A stretch of 64,000 nt of DNA, taken from CAYJRR01 sp964372275 [NCBI: uncultured bacterium]. Its GTDB lineage: Bacteria > CAYJRR01. The notes beneath the pieces are model-generated. The model saw only the letters and a program-made list of their open reading frames with translations. It was not told the DNA's origin and ran no database searches. Location of the stretch: NCBI GenBank assembly GCA_964372275.1, contig CAYJRR010000002.1:28123-92122 (forward strand), given 5' to 3'. Every line of letters begins with the position of its first letter. The first letter of the stretch is position 1. A program made the translations under genes and the position numbers. Below, one piece after another: positions 39,359 to 48,556 of this stretch.

Positions 39359-39901
39359 ATGGCGCGCCGTCGATCGCTCGGACTGCTCCTCCTTCTCGCC
39401 GCCTGCGAGCCGTCCGGAGGCCCGGGCCGGTCGGCGGGACCCTCCGCGGGAACGGAGTTCGCCGGCTTCGACGGCCTTCGATGGGGGAGCCCCCGCGACG
39501 AGGTGCGCCGCGCGCGTCGCGACCTGCGACCCGGGCGGAAGGATCCGCGCGTCCTGGTGCGCGAGACGTCGCGTTGGGGGCACCCGGCGGTCGAGGCCTA
39601 CTTTTTCGGCGACGACGACCGTCTCGCCGAGGTCGAAGTGCGTTTCGAGCCGAAGCGCTCGGCCGAGGAGAGCGCCGGGATCGCGCGCGCCCTGGACGCG
39701 GAGCGGGGGCCACACGCCGTCTCGCGTGCCGACGCCACGAGCTACCAGCTGGCGTGGGTCGACGGGTCGAACGAGGTTCGCCTGACCTACGACCTGCGCG
39801 AGGAGATCCCGTTCGGTCCGGTGGTCGGGTACTTCCCGCCGCCGGTCGATCCGCCGCCGCCGGTCACGCCCCCGCCCGGGAAAATCCCGGAGGAACGTTG
39901 A
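39359..39901 (+). CDS. Predicted lipoprotein
   Basis: The 180-residue product begins MARRRSLGLLLLLAACEPSGG with a lipobox Cys at 16. The mature domain has FAGFDGLRWGSPRDEVRRARRDL, which resembles the short repeat found in other secreted bacterial proteins where a GLRWG(S/D)S..EV helix follows, then alternating strands (EAYFFGDDDRLAEVEVRFE, TSYQLAWVDGSNEVRLTYD). It ends in a Pro-rich tail. No function is known. The last 38 bases overlap the convergent dehydrogenase gene. Confidence 0.78.
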   Translation: MARRRSLGLLLLLAACEPSGGPGRSAGPSAGTEFAGFDGLRWGSPRDEVRRARRDLRPGRKDPRVLVRETSRWGHPAVEAYFFGDDDRLAEVEVRFEPKRSAEESAGIARALDAERGPHAVSRADATSYQLAWVDGSNEVRLTYDLREEIPFGPVVGYFPPPVDPPPPVTPPPGKIPEER

Positions 39902-41363
39902 CCCCGTCCATCGTCGGCCGGTCGTCCTCCATCGACGAGACGGGAAAGGTCGCGTAGCGTACCGCGTGGAGCGCGGTCGGCCGGTAGTTCCCGCTGCGGC
40001 CGGTCCCGCCCAACGGAAGTCGGCTGGAGGCGCCGACGGTCCCCCGGTTCCAGTTCACCACGCCGTCGGCCGCTTCGCGCCGCGCGTGGTCGTAGGCGTC
40101 GCGCCGCGCGGTGAAGACCGCGAGCGCGAGGCCGAACTCGCTCTTGGTGTGCGCCTCCAGCGCGTGATCGAGATCGTCGACCTCGTAGACCGCCAGGTCG
40201 GGGGCGAACAGCTCCTCCGCCTCGTACGGGCCGCTCCCGAGAACCGGCAGTCGGTGGATCGAGGGGCGGACGTAGAAGCCGTCCCGTCCCACCGCCGCCG
40301 GCCCACCGGGGACGATCGGCTCCGCGCCGGCGGCGGTGGCGGCGTCGATCCCGCGGATCAGCCGCTTCACCGCCCCCTCCGAGGCGAGCGGTCCCATGAA
40401 GACGTTCTCGTCGAACGGGTCGCCGACCGTGAGCCCCCGGGCGTACCCGGCCAGGAGCTCCAGCAGCTTCGGCGCGATCCCGTGCGTGACGTAGACCCGG
40501 GAGGTGGAGGTGCAGCGCTGCCCGGCGGTGACGAAGGCGGAGAAGGCGATCTCGTAGGCGGCCCGCTCCGCCTCCGCGTCGTCGAGCACGATCGAGGCGT
40601 TCTTGGCGCCGGTCTGCAGGGCGAGGAGCTTGCGCGGCTGCGCGGCGCACGCCGTCTGCACCTCGACCCCGGTCTCGAATCGGCCGGTGAGGAAGACGGC
40701 GTTGACGTCGGGGTGGGAGGCGAGGAGCCGCCCGATCGCGTCGTCCCCCTGCACCATGTTGAAGACGCCGCGCGGAAACTTGGAGCGGTCGATCAGGTCG
40801 GCGAGCACCTGGCCGACCCCCGGGGTGAGCGGCGACGGCTTCAAGACGACGGTGTTTCCGGTGGCGAGCGCCGGGACGAAGTGTCCGCAGGCGAGGTGGC
40901 CGGGGAAGTTGAACGGGGCGAGCACCGCCACCACGCCGAGCGGCCGGTAGCGGCAGATCCCGGCGTTTCCGCCGGGACCGAAGTCGGCGATGTCGGCCAG
41001 CCCGGCCTCGAGCGTGATGTCGATCTTGGCCATCATCAGGTTCACTTCGGCCAGCGACTCCCATCGGGGCTTCCCGGACTCGCGGGTGACGGCGTCGGCG
41101 AGCCGATCGCGGTGCATGTCGAGGCTCTCCCGGAAGCGGCGGAGCGCCGCCGTCCGCTCCAGGAGCGGCGTGTCGCGCCATCCGCGGAACGCCTGCCGCG
41201 CGCAGGAGACGGCGTGCGCCACGGACGGGATCGAGATCGGAAACTTCATCCCCCGGTCGGCGAGGTTGCCGGGGTTGACGCGCTCCAGGTAGGCGTCGAT
41301 CTGCGTGGGCCGGAGGAACGACCCGTTGATGTAGTTCCCCTTGGGAAGGATCCGATCGGCCAC
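39864..41363 (-). CDS. AstD-like aldehyde dehydrogenase (succinylglutamate semialdehyde type)
   Basis: The 499-residue protein belongs to the NAD(P)-dependent aldehyde dehydrogenase superfamily and looks closest to AstD, which oxidises succinylglutamate semialdehyde in arginine catabolism. Landmarks are NYINGSFL, RYRPLGVVAVLAPFNFPGHLACGHFVPALATGNTVVLKPSPLTP, FLTGRFETG and the nucleophile region FVTAGQRCTSTSRVYV. The usual general-base Glu of the ELGGKN motif is Gln here (LLALQTGAKNASIV). No other ast genes are nearby, so the substrate is inferred only from similarity. The start is a GTG; the 3' end overlaps the convergent lipoprotein gene. Confidence 0.85.
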   Translation of the reverse strand: MADRILPKGNYINGSFLRPTQIDAYLERVNPGNLADRGMKFPISIPSVAHAVSCARQAFRGWRDTPLLERTAALRRFRESLDMHRDRLADAVTRESGKPRWESLAEVNLMMAKIDITLEAGLADIADFGPGGNAGICRYRPLGVVAVLAPFNFPGHLACGHFVPALATGNTVVLKPSPLTPGVGQVLADLIDRSKFPRGVFNMVQGDDAIGRLLASHPDVNAVFLTGRFETGVEVQTACAAQPRKLLALQTGAKNASIVLDDAEAERAAYEIAFSAFVTAGQRCTSTSRVYVTHGIAPKLLELLAGYARGLTVGDPFDENVFMGPLASEGAVKRLIRGIDAATAAGAEPIVPGGPAAVGRDGFYVRPSIHRLPVLGSGPYEAEELFAPDLAVYEVDDLDHALEAHTKSEFGLALAVFTARRDAYDHARREAADGVVNWNRGTVGASSRLPLGGTGRSGNYRPTALHAVRYATFPVSSMEDDRPTMDGVNVPPGFSRAGA

Positions 41364-41444
41364 GTCCGGGGATGATACACCCGCCCGATTCGGGCAGAAT
41401 CGGTGGGCTTGGGCCTGGGAACCGGCCCCGGGGAGGGACGTTCG

Positions 41445-44400
41445 ATGCGCGCCGCCCGACCGACTCCGCTGCTCGCCGCCGCGACCGCCGCGGTGACGCT
41501 GACCGCCTGCCTGCCGGAGCGGGACAATCCGCAAGACCCCGCCAATCGTCCCGCCGCGGTGCTGAACGTCGACAGCGGTCCGTTCGACAACTACGAGGGC
41601 GAGTGCGAGCCGGCGACGGAGAGCTCGGTTACGACGGTGACGCGCGGGCAGTGCCTGCATCTCACCGCCGAAGGGACGACCGATCCGCAAGGGGACGCGC
41701 TGGTCCGATGCCGGTTCACCCTTCTCGCCTCCCCGCCGATCGCGGTCAGCAGCAGCTGCGGATCGGCCGCCGTTGTCATCTCCTCCACCGCGCTCCGCGC
41801 GGTCGGCGTGGGGGAGTACGAGCTGCTGCTCGAGGTCGAGGACGCGCGAGGGGATGAGGGCTCGACGAGCACCACGCTCTCGCTCGCCAACACCGTCCCG
41901 ACGGCGGTTTCTCCCGGACTGCGCGTCGTCAACAACTGGGGGGCCGCCTGGCGATCCGATCCGGGGGGCAGCTGGGACGATCGTCCGAACCTTCGCGTCC
42001 ACTTCAGCGGAGCGTCGAGCGTCGACGACGACGGCGACCGGCTGTTCTTCTGCTGGAGCGTCGTCAAGGGGGCCGAGCGGTTGGCGAACGGTTCGCTCCC
42101 GGTCGGCATGGCAAACGATTCGATCCAGGCCTCCGCACGCGCGATGCTGGTTCCCAACAGCCAATGCTTCGAGTCGCCCGATCTCGAGGTGGAGGTGGAA
42201 CCGATCCCGGGCGGCGAGAGCGACTCGATCACCCTCCAACTGCAGGTGGTCGACGACTGGACCGTCAGCAACGTGGCGCGGAGCACCGTCGTCCTCTCCT
42301 CGATCCCCGGCTGGGCGATCGAGGAACAGACCGGAAACGCGGCGATCTACGACCTCGCCCGCAAGCCGTTCGTGATCAATTCGAACTATCGGGGCGCGCC
42401 TTCGATCCGTTTCAATCCGGCCCCGGCCGGCAGCTTCGGGGCGAGCGTCCTGTTCTACGACCACGGTGGGACGAACCAGATCGGTCGGCACCGTCTCGAC
42501 GCGCCGTACGGCGATGTCGACGTCGTCACGTTGGGCCAGACCGATGCGATCCTCGAGACGGCGCTGTCTGACACCGCCTCCGGGATCCTCTGGGTTTTCG
42601 GCCAGTCGAACAGCGGGCGAGTGGTGGTTCACGCCGTCGACGAGTCGTCGCAACCGAACCTCGTCGTGCTCGACACCTACGAGTCGGCGACGGCGTTTCC
42701 GAGCGGATCGGACTCCGCGACACTCAAGGTTCATCCGACGACCCGCGACCTGTGGGCCCTGATCCCGTTCAGCCAGAACGCATTCGTCTTCCGCTGGAAC
42801 CCGAACACCTTTCAGATCGAGGAGCGGGCGGCGCTCGCGCCCGGAACGGGGCGCTTTCTGACCGGGTTGAGTTTCCGGCAGCCGTCCGCCGCCGGCGCCG
42901 AGGTCGAGGCCTGGGTATTCGAGAGTCGCAACGTTTTCGCGGGGCAGGTGGCCGATCCCACGGCCGTTGTCTACTACGACGAGGTCCTCGACGAAGCGGT
43001 CCCCGCCGGAATCGAAGTGCCGCTTTCCGCGGACGCGCTCACCGTCGATCCCACGATCGGCACCTCTTTCGAGTTCTTCGGACCGGAACAGTCGATGGTG
43101 AACCTGTTCGACGACGGGATTGCCACCTTCGATGTATGCGACTTCACCGACGAAGCGATGGTCACGAACACGGCCGCAGTCGCCGACATCCCGACCCCGG
43201 CGGCCCTCAACCCGACGCCCGCCCTCTGCCTGCGCGATGTGGAGGCCGACTTCCTGCCGGGTCTGGCGCACGTCCTCGGCCGCAACACCAACGTTCTCGT
43301 ACAGCGGAGCATCACGCGTTACCAGATCTCCCGCTTCGTCCCCGGGGGGCTCGCCACCAACAGTCCGGACTCGCTTTACCGGATCAAATCGCTCGAGGGT
43401 CCCGACGCGGAGGACGGAATCTGGGTTTTCACCGAGAACGAAGGGCTCGGCGGGGCGGTGAAGGACGTCGTCTACCGGGGCGCCGGGACGCCCGCCGAGG
43501 GGCTGATCCTGCGGAACCCCGTGCCGATCGGGTTCTCGCGTCCCGCGATCGACTTCTCGACCGGCGACCTCTGGGTCAGCAACGCGCTCTCCGCCTCGGC
43601 CGTGCGGATCAGCCCCGACGGGCGCGAGATCGATCGCATCTCCCGCGTCCTCAATCCGCAAACCGGCGGCGAACCGGTCCCCCTGATGCCGCCGAGCGTG
43701 ATCGCCTCCGACCCGCAGACCGGAGAGGTCTGGATCGTGGATGGCGGCGGAGGGGCGACGAGCACGGGGGGCGGGACGCGCGTCTTCCTGGTGAACCCGT
43801 ACCTGTACCGGCCCGACGCGGCGACGGTGATCACCGCCATGCGGACCGATCTCAACCCTCCGCTGAACGTTCCCGCGCCGTTGACCCTGTCCCCCGCCTT
43901 GGTCGACGAGTACATCGTCGACGCCCTGTCGAGACCGCAGGGTTCCGACCTGGTCCTGCTCACCCGGTCGACGGCGCAGGGAACGTGCGCCGCGCCGGCG
44001 GCGGCGGACTCGAACAACTACTTCCTGCGCGTCCTGACGCGCGACGGAGCACTCTCCGCCGCCGTCTGCGTCGTCGAAAGCTTCGCCCAGAGCGCCGGGG
44101 ACGACCGGGTCCGATTCGCGCGCGACTTGAGCACCGGCGACGTCTGCACCGTGCACCGGGTATCGGTCTCCCCGAAAGGGGCGTTGATCCAGCGCTTCGC
44201 CGGAAACCCGCTCCAATTGCGGGCGTCGGGGATGGCGCATCGCGGGTATCCGGGCGTCGACCAGAATCAGGAGGTCTTTCCGAACGCCTTGGTCGCCGAT
44301 CCACAACGCTGTTGGCTCGGGGCATCCGACTACGACGGATCGGGAGAGTACGGGCGGCTCTGGCTGTTGCCGTTCGCCTCCGGATTGAACCAGGTCCCCT

Positions 44401-44618
44401 ATCGCTCGAACCCCGGTCTGGTCCCCCTGGTCGCCGGGATCCGGACCCTTCCTTCGCTCGCCGAGGTGCAGGGCCAGGTCGGCATCCGCAATGCGTGGGT
44501 GGGTGGTGAGGGGGACTCGATCACGCTGGTCAACGTCGCCACCAACGGAGCCATCACGACGATCGATCCCATCGGCGCGTTCCCGGAGTCGTCGGTCACC
44601 TCGCTGATCGAGCCGTAG
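41445..44618 (+). CDS. Large surface lipoprotein with PKD-like and beta-propeller-like regions
   Basis: The 1057-residue product has a lipobox signal (LLAAATAAVTLTAC) and a GGGAGGG ribosome binding site before the ATG. The N-terminal part (about 40-290) has two PKD/cadherin-like beta domains (HLTAEGTTDPQGDALVRCRFTLL, LLEVEDARGDEGSTSTTLSLAN). The rest carries repeated segments of propeller type, such as SGILWVFGQ, TRDLWALIPFSQNAFVF, TGDLWVSNALSASAVRISPDGREIDRI and TGEVWIVDGGG. It probably faces outward and binds something, but no enzyme motif is seen. It is followed by another large envelope protein gene. Confidence 0.78.
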   Translation: MRAARPTPLLAAATAAVTLTACLPERDNPQDPANRPAAVLNVDSGPFDNYEGECEPATESSVTTVTRGQCLHLTAEGTTDPQGDALVRCRFTLLASPPIAVSSSCGSAAVVISSTALRAVGVGEYELLLEVEDARGDEGSTSTTLSLANTVPTAVSPGLRVVNNWGAAWRSDPGGSWDDRPNLRVHFSGASSVDDDGDRLFFCWSVVKGAERLANGSLPVGMANDSIQASARAMLVPNSQCFESPDLEVEVEPIPGGESDSITLQLQVVDDWTVSNVARSTVVLSSIPGWAIEEQTGNAAIYDLARKPFVINSNYRGAPSIRFNPAPAGSFGASVLFYDHGGTNQIGRHRLDAPYGDVDVVTLGQTDAILETALSDTASGILWVFGQSNSGRVVVHAVDESSQPNLVVLDTYESATAFPSGSDSATLKVHPTTRDLWALIPFSQNAFVFRWNPNTFQIEERAALAPGTGRFLTGLSFRQPSAAGAEVEAWVFESRNVFAGQVADPTAVVYYDEVLDEAVPAGIEVPLSADALTVDPTIGTSFEFFGPEQSMVNLFDDGIATFDVCDFTDEAMVTNTAAVADIPTPAALNPTPALCLRDVEADFLPGLAHVLGRNTNVLVQRSITRYQISRFVPGGLATNSPDSLYRIKSLEGPDAEDGIWVFTENEGLGGAVKDVVYRGAGTPAEGLILRNPVPIGFSRPAIDFSTGDLWVSNALSASAVRISPDGREIDRISRVLNPQTGGEPVPLMPPSVIASDPQTGEVWIVDGGGGATSTGGGTRVFLVNPYLYRPDAATVITAMRTDLNPPLNVPAPLTLSPALVDEYIVDALSRPQGSDLVLLTRSTAQGTCAAPAAADSNNYFLRVLTRDGALSAAVCVVESFAQSAGDDRVRFARDLSTGDVCTVHRVSVSPKGALIQRFAGNPLQLRASGMAHRGYPGVDQNQEVFPNALVADPQRCWLGASDYDGSGEYGRLWLLPFASGLNQVPYRSNPGLVPLVAGIRTLPSLAEVQGQVGIRNAWVGGEGDSITLVNVATNGAITTIDPIGAFPESSVTSLIEP

Positions 44619-44737
44619 CCGGAGGGATCGGATTGCCGGGTGTGAAGCGGCGGGGGGCGAGCTAGAATCGACTCCAGGTCCGGGGCACCGCCGGAGCTCT
44701 CTTGACGCGCACGCGACGTACCCCAGGGAGGGAAGAG

Positions 44738-47700
44738 ATGCGGCGGTCCCACCCAACTGCGGCCGCCGCCCGCCGCATCGGGATCGTTCACGGACTGGCC
44801 GCCGTGCTCGCACTCGCCTCCGCCGTGGCCGCGCCGTGGCCGGCCCGCGCCCAGATCAACCTGGTCGTCCCGCAGACCGCCGGTCAGAACCAGGTTCGAT
44901 GGGACAAGTTCGACTGGAAGTTCGTGGATCTGCTTCGCGACCGCGGGGTCGGGGCCGGGGTGCGGCTCTACTACTACGAAGAGGAGCGGGAGACGGCCGA
45001 GCGCGCGGCGGCGGCGGTGGAGGAGGAGTACCTCTGGCTGGTGGAGCAGTTCGACTACAAGCCGACCGTCCGTGTCCCGTACATCCTCTACAACAGCCAC
45101 GGAGAGCTGGAGCAGACCAACCTCTTCCAGATCGGCGAGTCGACGCTCGGGGTGACCTCCCCCGAGGACCTGAAGATGACCGCCGCCTACTGGGGGGACC
45201 ACGCGCGCTTCCGACACGTGTCGCTCCACGAGATGGTCCACCAGTTCACCATCCAGAAGGTGAACGGGATCGCCGAGAAGGCCAAAGCCTACGGGACCCC
45301 GCTACAGAAGCTACCGCTGTGGTTCATCGAGGGGCTCGCCGAGTACTACTCCACGCCCGGCGGACTCGACGCCGAGGCGGAGCAGTACCTCCGCGACCTG
45401 ATCGCCAACCCCGACCCGTACCGCGGATACGGACTGCCCACCTTCCTCTCCGACGACCTGCGCTCGTTCCTCTACACCTACAAGCTGGGGCAGGGCCGGG
45501 TCTACTTCCTCGCCGAGACCTACGGGAAGGCGAAGCTTCAGGAGATCCTCTCCACCTCCTACCGGCTCCGCGGATGGCGCCGAACCTCCGGACCGGAGGG
45601 GGTCGAGCCCGGTCCCGGGGCGAGCGGCCGCCGCGGCGATCGGGTGCTGGAGTTCGACGAGCTCCTGGAACGGGTCACCGGCGATTCGATGGAGAAGATC
45701 CAGGGCCGGTGGGAGGACTGGCTCAAGCGGCGCTACTTCCGCCAATACCTCTCCGCGACCCAGGAGTTCTCCGACTTCCGCGAGGTGGAAGCGGCCCGTG
45801 CGCACCCCGATTCGTTCGTGGTCTCCCCGGACGGACACGCGCTCGTCTACCGCGGGATCGAGCCGGTCACCGGAAAAAGCCGCCTCTACCTGGTCGACCC
45901 GCGCGATCCGATGAGCCAGGCGGAGATCGTCGAGGACGGCCGTCCCGGCGTCGACACCCTGCACTACTTCGATCGGCCGGTGGTGGCGATCGACGACGAA
46001 CGGATCGCCTACGTCGCCCGCTCGGGTCCGGGGGACGTGATTCGGATCCTACGCTACCGCCACTCGGCGCGGGACGCCGAAGAGGGGAACCGCATCCATA
46101 CCCGGGCCCGCTTCCGCGTGGGCGGCGCCCGCGAAACGTTCGACCCGCGGGGGGAGCGGATCCGCGAGATCGGATCGCCGGTCTTCTCCCCGGACGGCAA
46201 GCGGCTGGCGTTCGTCGGTCTGGACGACACCGGCGTGAGCGATCTGTGGGTGCTGGAGCTCGCGACCTCCCGATATCGCCGAATCACCCACGACCTCCAC
46301 GCCGAGAAGGAGATCGACTGGGGGAAGGCCGGAATCGTCTACTCCGCCGACGCGACCGAGAGCCGCCGCTACAACCTGTTTCTCGTCGATCCGGACGATC
46401 CCACCCCCCGCCGGATCACCCAGGCCGACGCCAACCACCGCTATCCGCGCTTCACGCCCGAAGGGGACCGGATCGGATTTTCGGGCGACGACGCCGGGAA
46501 GTGGGACGTCTACTTCCTCTCGGTCGCCGCCGCGGTCGACCGGGCGCGCGCGTTTGCGCCGGCTCCCTCCGGGGCGCCACCGTCGCCCGGCGCGGTAGAG
46601 GCGTCCGGCGCCGGCGCGGCGACGGTGGTCGCGCTCTCCGGCGGCGGCGCGACGACGATCGCCCTGCGCGCCACGTCGGCGGTCTCGGCCGGAGCGGATG
46701 CCGACGGCTTCGGCGCCGCGCCGAAGGAGACCGGGTACGCGCGCGCCACCGACTTCCCGACCGGGCTCACCTACCCGTTCTTCACCGCCCGGAGGATGCT
46801 GGCGCTGGGGATCAAGTCGGGCCGGTTCCGCGTCTTCTCGATCGATCGCGGCGATCTCCAGAACGAACCGCTCCCCTACCCGGCGATCGCGCCGTGGACC
46901 CCCTGGCAGATCCCGCACCGCCCGCTCGAGCGGCCTCGGGAGTATTCGGTCCTGCGGGCCGACTCGTGGCAGCTCGAGCAGGCGTTCGCGTCGCTGGGCG
47001 GCGGCAGCATGGGGGTCGTCGGCGCCGGGTTCCTGCTGTTCAACGACCGGATGCGCGACCGGACCGTCTACGTCGTCGCCGAGGCGCGCGGGCGGCCCGA
47101 CCTCACCGACGCGCAGGCGATCTACTTCGACCGCAGCCGCCGCGTCCCGTGGGGGATTGCCGCCTTCCTCCGGCCGACCTGGATCGTCGACCCCGAGTTC
47201 TCCGACGCCAACCGGGCGATCTACGTGCTGGAGCGCAAGTTCGGCGGCGCCGCGATCCTGGAACTGCCGTTCAACCGCTACTTCCGGATCGGCGCGTCGT
47301 TCGGACTGGCCGGCACGTCGCGCAGCATCCCCTCCATCGCCGAGGACGACTCGCAGAACCTGGGCTTCGGCAACGACGTCACCGGGCGCCAGGCCTGGGA
47401 GAGGAAGAACGTCGGGGTCGAGCCCGAGATCGACGCCTCCGTCTCGGTCGGGTTCGACACGTTGATCCAGTCGTGGGAGACCGGCCCCTTGAGCGGCGAC
47501 TCGGTGGTGGCCACCGTCTCGACCTACTTCCAGCCCACGCGGGGGAGCTGGTTCGGCGACGTCGGGGTCGATGCCCAGCACTACCTGCGTCTCTACAAGA
47601 CGGTCAACCTGGGGCTCCGCGCCGCGTGGGGCCAGGCGTTCGGCGACGAGTGGCTACGCCCCTTCTGGGTCTACTCCTTCTACAACCTGCGCGGCGTCCC

Positions 47701-48052
47701 CTACTACCAGATCGGCTATCTGGTGAACGAGAAGTACACGCTGGCGCAGGCCGAACTGCAGGTGCCGCTCGACGGCCTGATCCGATTGTTGATCTTCCAG
47801 AACATCGAGGGAATCGCCGCCATCGATGCCGGATCGGTCTTCCGCCGCTACGACGAATTCGAGGAGAACCGCACCGCCGCCTTCGTCACCGGTTTCAACT
47901 TCAACCTGGCGATCTTCCAGTTCCGCCTGCACTTCGCCAAGTCGTTCGACATCGGCGGGATCAAGCCCGGCGTTCCGCGCCCCGGCGATCGGTTCCCGGT
48001 GGTGCCGACCGGCTGGGTCACCAACTTCTCGATCCAGTACGTCTTTTTCTGA
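44738..48052 (+). CDS. Outer-membrane metalloprotease-propeller-barrel protein
   Basis: The 1104-residue protein has a signal peptide (to about residue 38), a gluzincin-type peptidase domain with HEMVHQF (His164, Glu165, His168) and a third ligand region WFIEGLAEYY (Glu198), a TolB/WD40-like propeller (about 345-600, with SPVFSPDGKRLAFVGLDD and PRFTPEGDRIGFSGDD) and a C-terminal region of amphipathic strands ending in Phe (FSIQYVFF), as in outer-membrane barrels. An AGGGAGGG element supports the ATG at 44738. The peptidase looks active. The stop codon lies inside the inverted repeat that follows. Confidence 0.85.
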   Translation: MRRSHPTAAAARRIGIVHGLAAVLALASAVAAPWPARAQINLVVPQTAGQNQVRWDKFDWKFVDLLRDRGVGAGVRLYYYEEERETAERAAAAVEEEYLWLVEQFDYKPTVRVPYILYNSHGELEQTNLFQIGESTLGVTSPEDLKMTAAYWGDHARFRHVSLHEMVHQFTIQKVNGIAEKAKAYGTPLQKLPLWFIEGLAEYYSTPGGLDAEAEQYLRDLIANPDPYRGYGLPTFLSDDLRSFLYTYKLGQGRVYFLAETYGKAKLQEILSTSYRLRGWRRTSGPEGVEPGPGASGRRGDRVLEFDELLERVTGDSMEKIQGRWEDWLKRRYFRQYLSATQEFSDFREVEAARAHPDSFVVSPDGHALVYRGIEPVTGKSRLYLVDPRDPMSQAEIVEDGRPGVDTLHYFDRPVVAIDDERIAYVARSGPGDVIRILRYRHSARDAEEGNRIHTRARFRVGGARETFDPRGERIREIGSPVFSPDGKRLAFVGLDDTGVSDLWVLELATSRYRRITHDLHAEKEIDWGKAGIVYSADATESRRYNLFLVDPDDPTPRRITQADANHRYPRFTPEGDRIGFSGDDAGKWDVYFLSVAAAVDRARAFAPAPSGAPPSPGAVEASGAGAATVVALSGGGATTIALRATSAVSAGADADGFGAAPKETGYARATDFPTGLTYPFFTARRMLALGIKSGRFRVFSIDRGDLQNEPLPYPAIAPWTPWQIPHRPLERPREYSVLRADSWQLEQAFASLGGGSMGVVGAGFLLFNDRMRDRTVYVVAEARGRPDLTDAQAIYFDRSRRVPWGIAAFLRPTWIVDPEFSDANRAIYVLERKFGGAAILELPFNRYFRIGASFGLAGTSRSIPSIAEDDSQNLGFGNDVTGRQAWERKNVGVEPEIDASVSVGFDTLIQSWETGPLSGDSVVATVSTYFQPTRGSWFGDVGVDAQHYLRLYKTVNLGLRAAWGQAFGDEWLRPFWVYSFYNLRGVPYYQIGYLVNEKYTLAQAELQVPLDGLIRLLIFQNIEGIAAIDAGSVFRRYDEFEENRTAAFVTGFNFNLAIFQFRLHFAKSFDIGGIKPGVPRPGDRFPVVPTGWVTNFSIQYVFF

Positions 48053-48230
48053 CCTGCATTTCCCACCAGGCGCCGTCGCGAGGCGCGCGAGACCGGAGGC
48101 GAGGCGGGCGCGCGAGAAGCGAGCGGCGGACGCATACTTGCAGTATGCAGAGCAGCGCAGCGACGAGTCCGCCCGCCGCAGCCCCGGGATCGCGCGCCGC
48201 AGTAGGCGCCTGGTGGGAAATGCAGGTCAG
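48049..48230. repeat. 182-bp palindromic element with 26-bp perfect terminal inverted repeats
   Basis: Arms at 48049-48074 and 48205-48230 are perfectly complementary over 26 bp (CTGACCTGCATTTCCC...). The interior is imperfectly complementary (GGCGGAC with GTCCGCC), and the centre is the perfect hairpin GCATACT-TGC-AGTATGC at 48132-48148. The whole unit can fold into one long hairpin. It has no coding sequence and resembles a MITE or REP-like unit. It also lies exactly where a bidirectional terminator would be needed. Confidence 0.85.
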
Positions 48231-48484
48231 CTGACCGGGGCGAGCTTGGCCGCCTTCGGGCGCTCCACGAAGAAGAGGCTGGAGAACTCCCCCTCCTGGA
48301 CGGCGGCGAAACACGACTGGCAGATGTCGGAGACACGCAGGGTCAGCTTGTCGCTCGGGGAGTTGCCGGCGCCGAGGCGGGTGATGTTGGCCTCGATGCG
48401 GTACCAGCCCTCCCCGGTGACCGGAAGCTCGCGGCTCTGCTCGCACAGGTCGCACTGGACGTAGGTCTTGGTGAAGACGGCCAC
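48227..48484 (-). CDS. Small protein with two CxxC motifs
   Basis: The 85-residue product carries two Cys pairs (VQCDLCEQ at 11-14 and DICQSCFAAV near 54-57), which suggests a zinc-binding treble-clef or ribbon. The segment between them is a small beta domain (GWYRIEANITRLGAGNSPSDKLTLRVS). No signal is seen, so it is probably cytoplasmic. No family name is certain. Its TGA stop is coded by the right arm of the palindromic element. It follows the sco gene by 72 bases. Confidence 0.75.
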   Translation of the reverse strand: MAVFTKTYVQCDLCEQSRELPVTGEGWYRIEANITRLGAGNSPSDKLTLRVSDICQSCFAAVQEGEFSSLFFVERPKAAKLAPVS

Positions 48485-48556
48485 GTGACCCTCCGAGGCG
48501 GCGCCCGAACGTCTCCCATCCTAGCGCCCCCGGCAGGCGGTCGCAACCGGGCGGGC

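Noticed and set aside
39864-44813. Very long open frame on the minus strand extending the AstD-like gene to about 1649 codons
   Set aside because: The upstream part is antisense to a clear lipoprotein gene with signal and ribosome binding site; its sequence is low in family likeness and typical of open antisense frames in GC-rich DNA.
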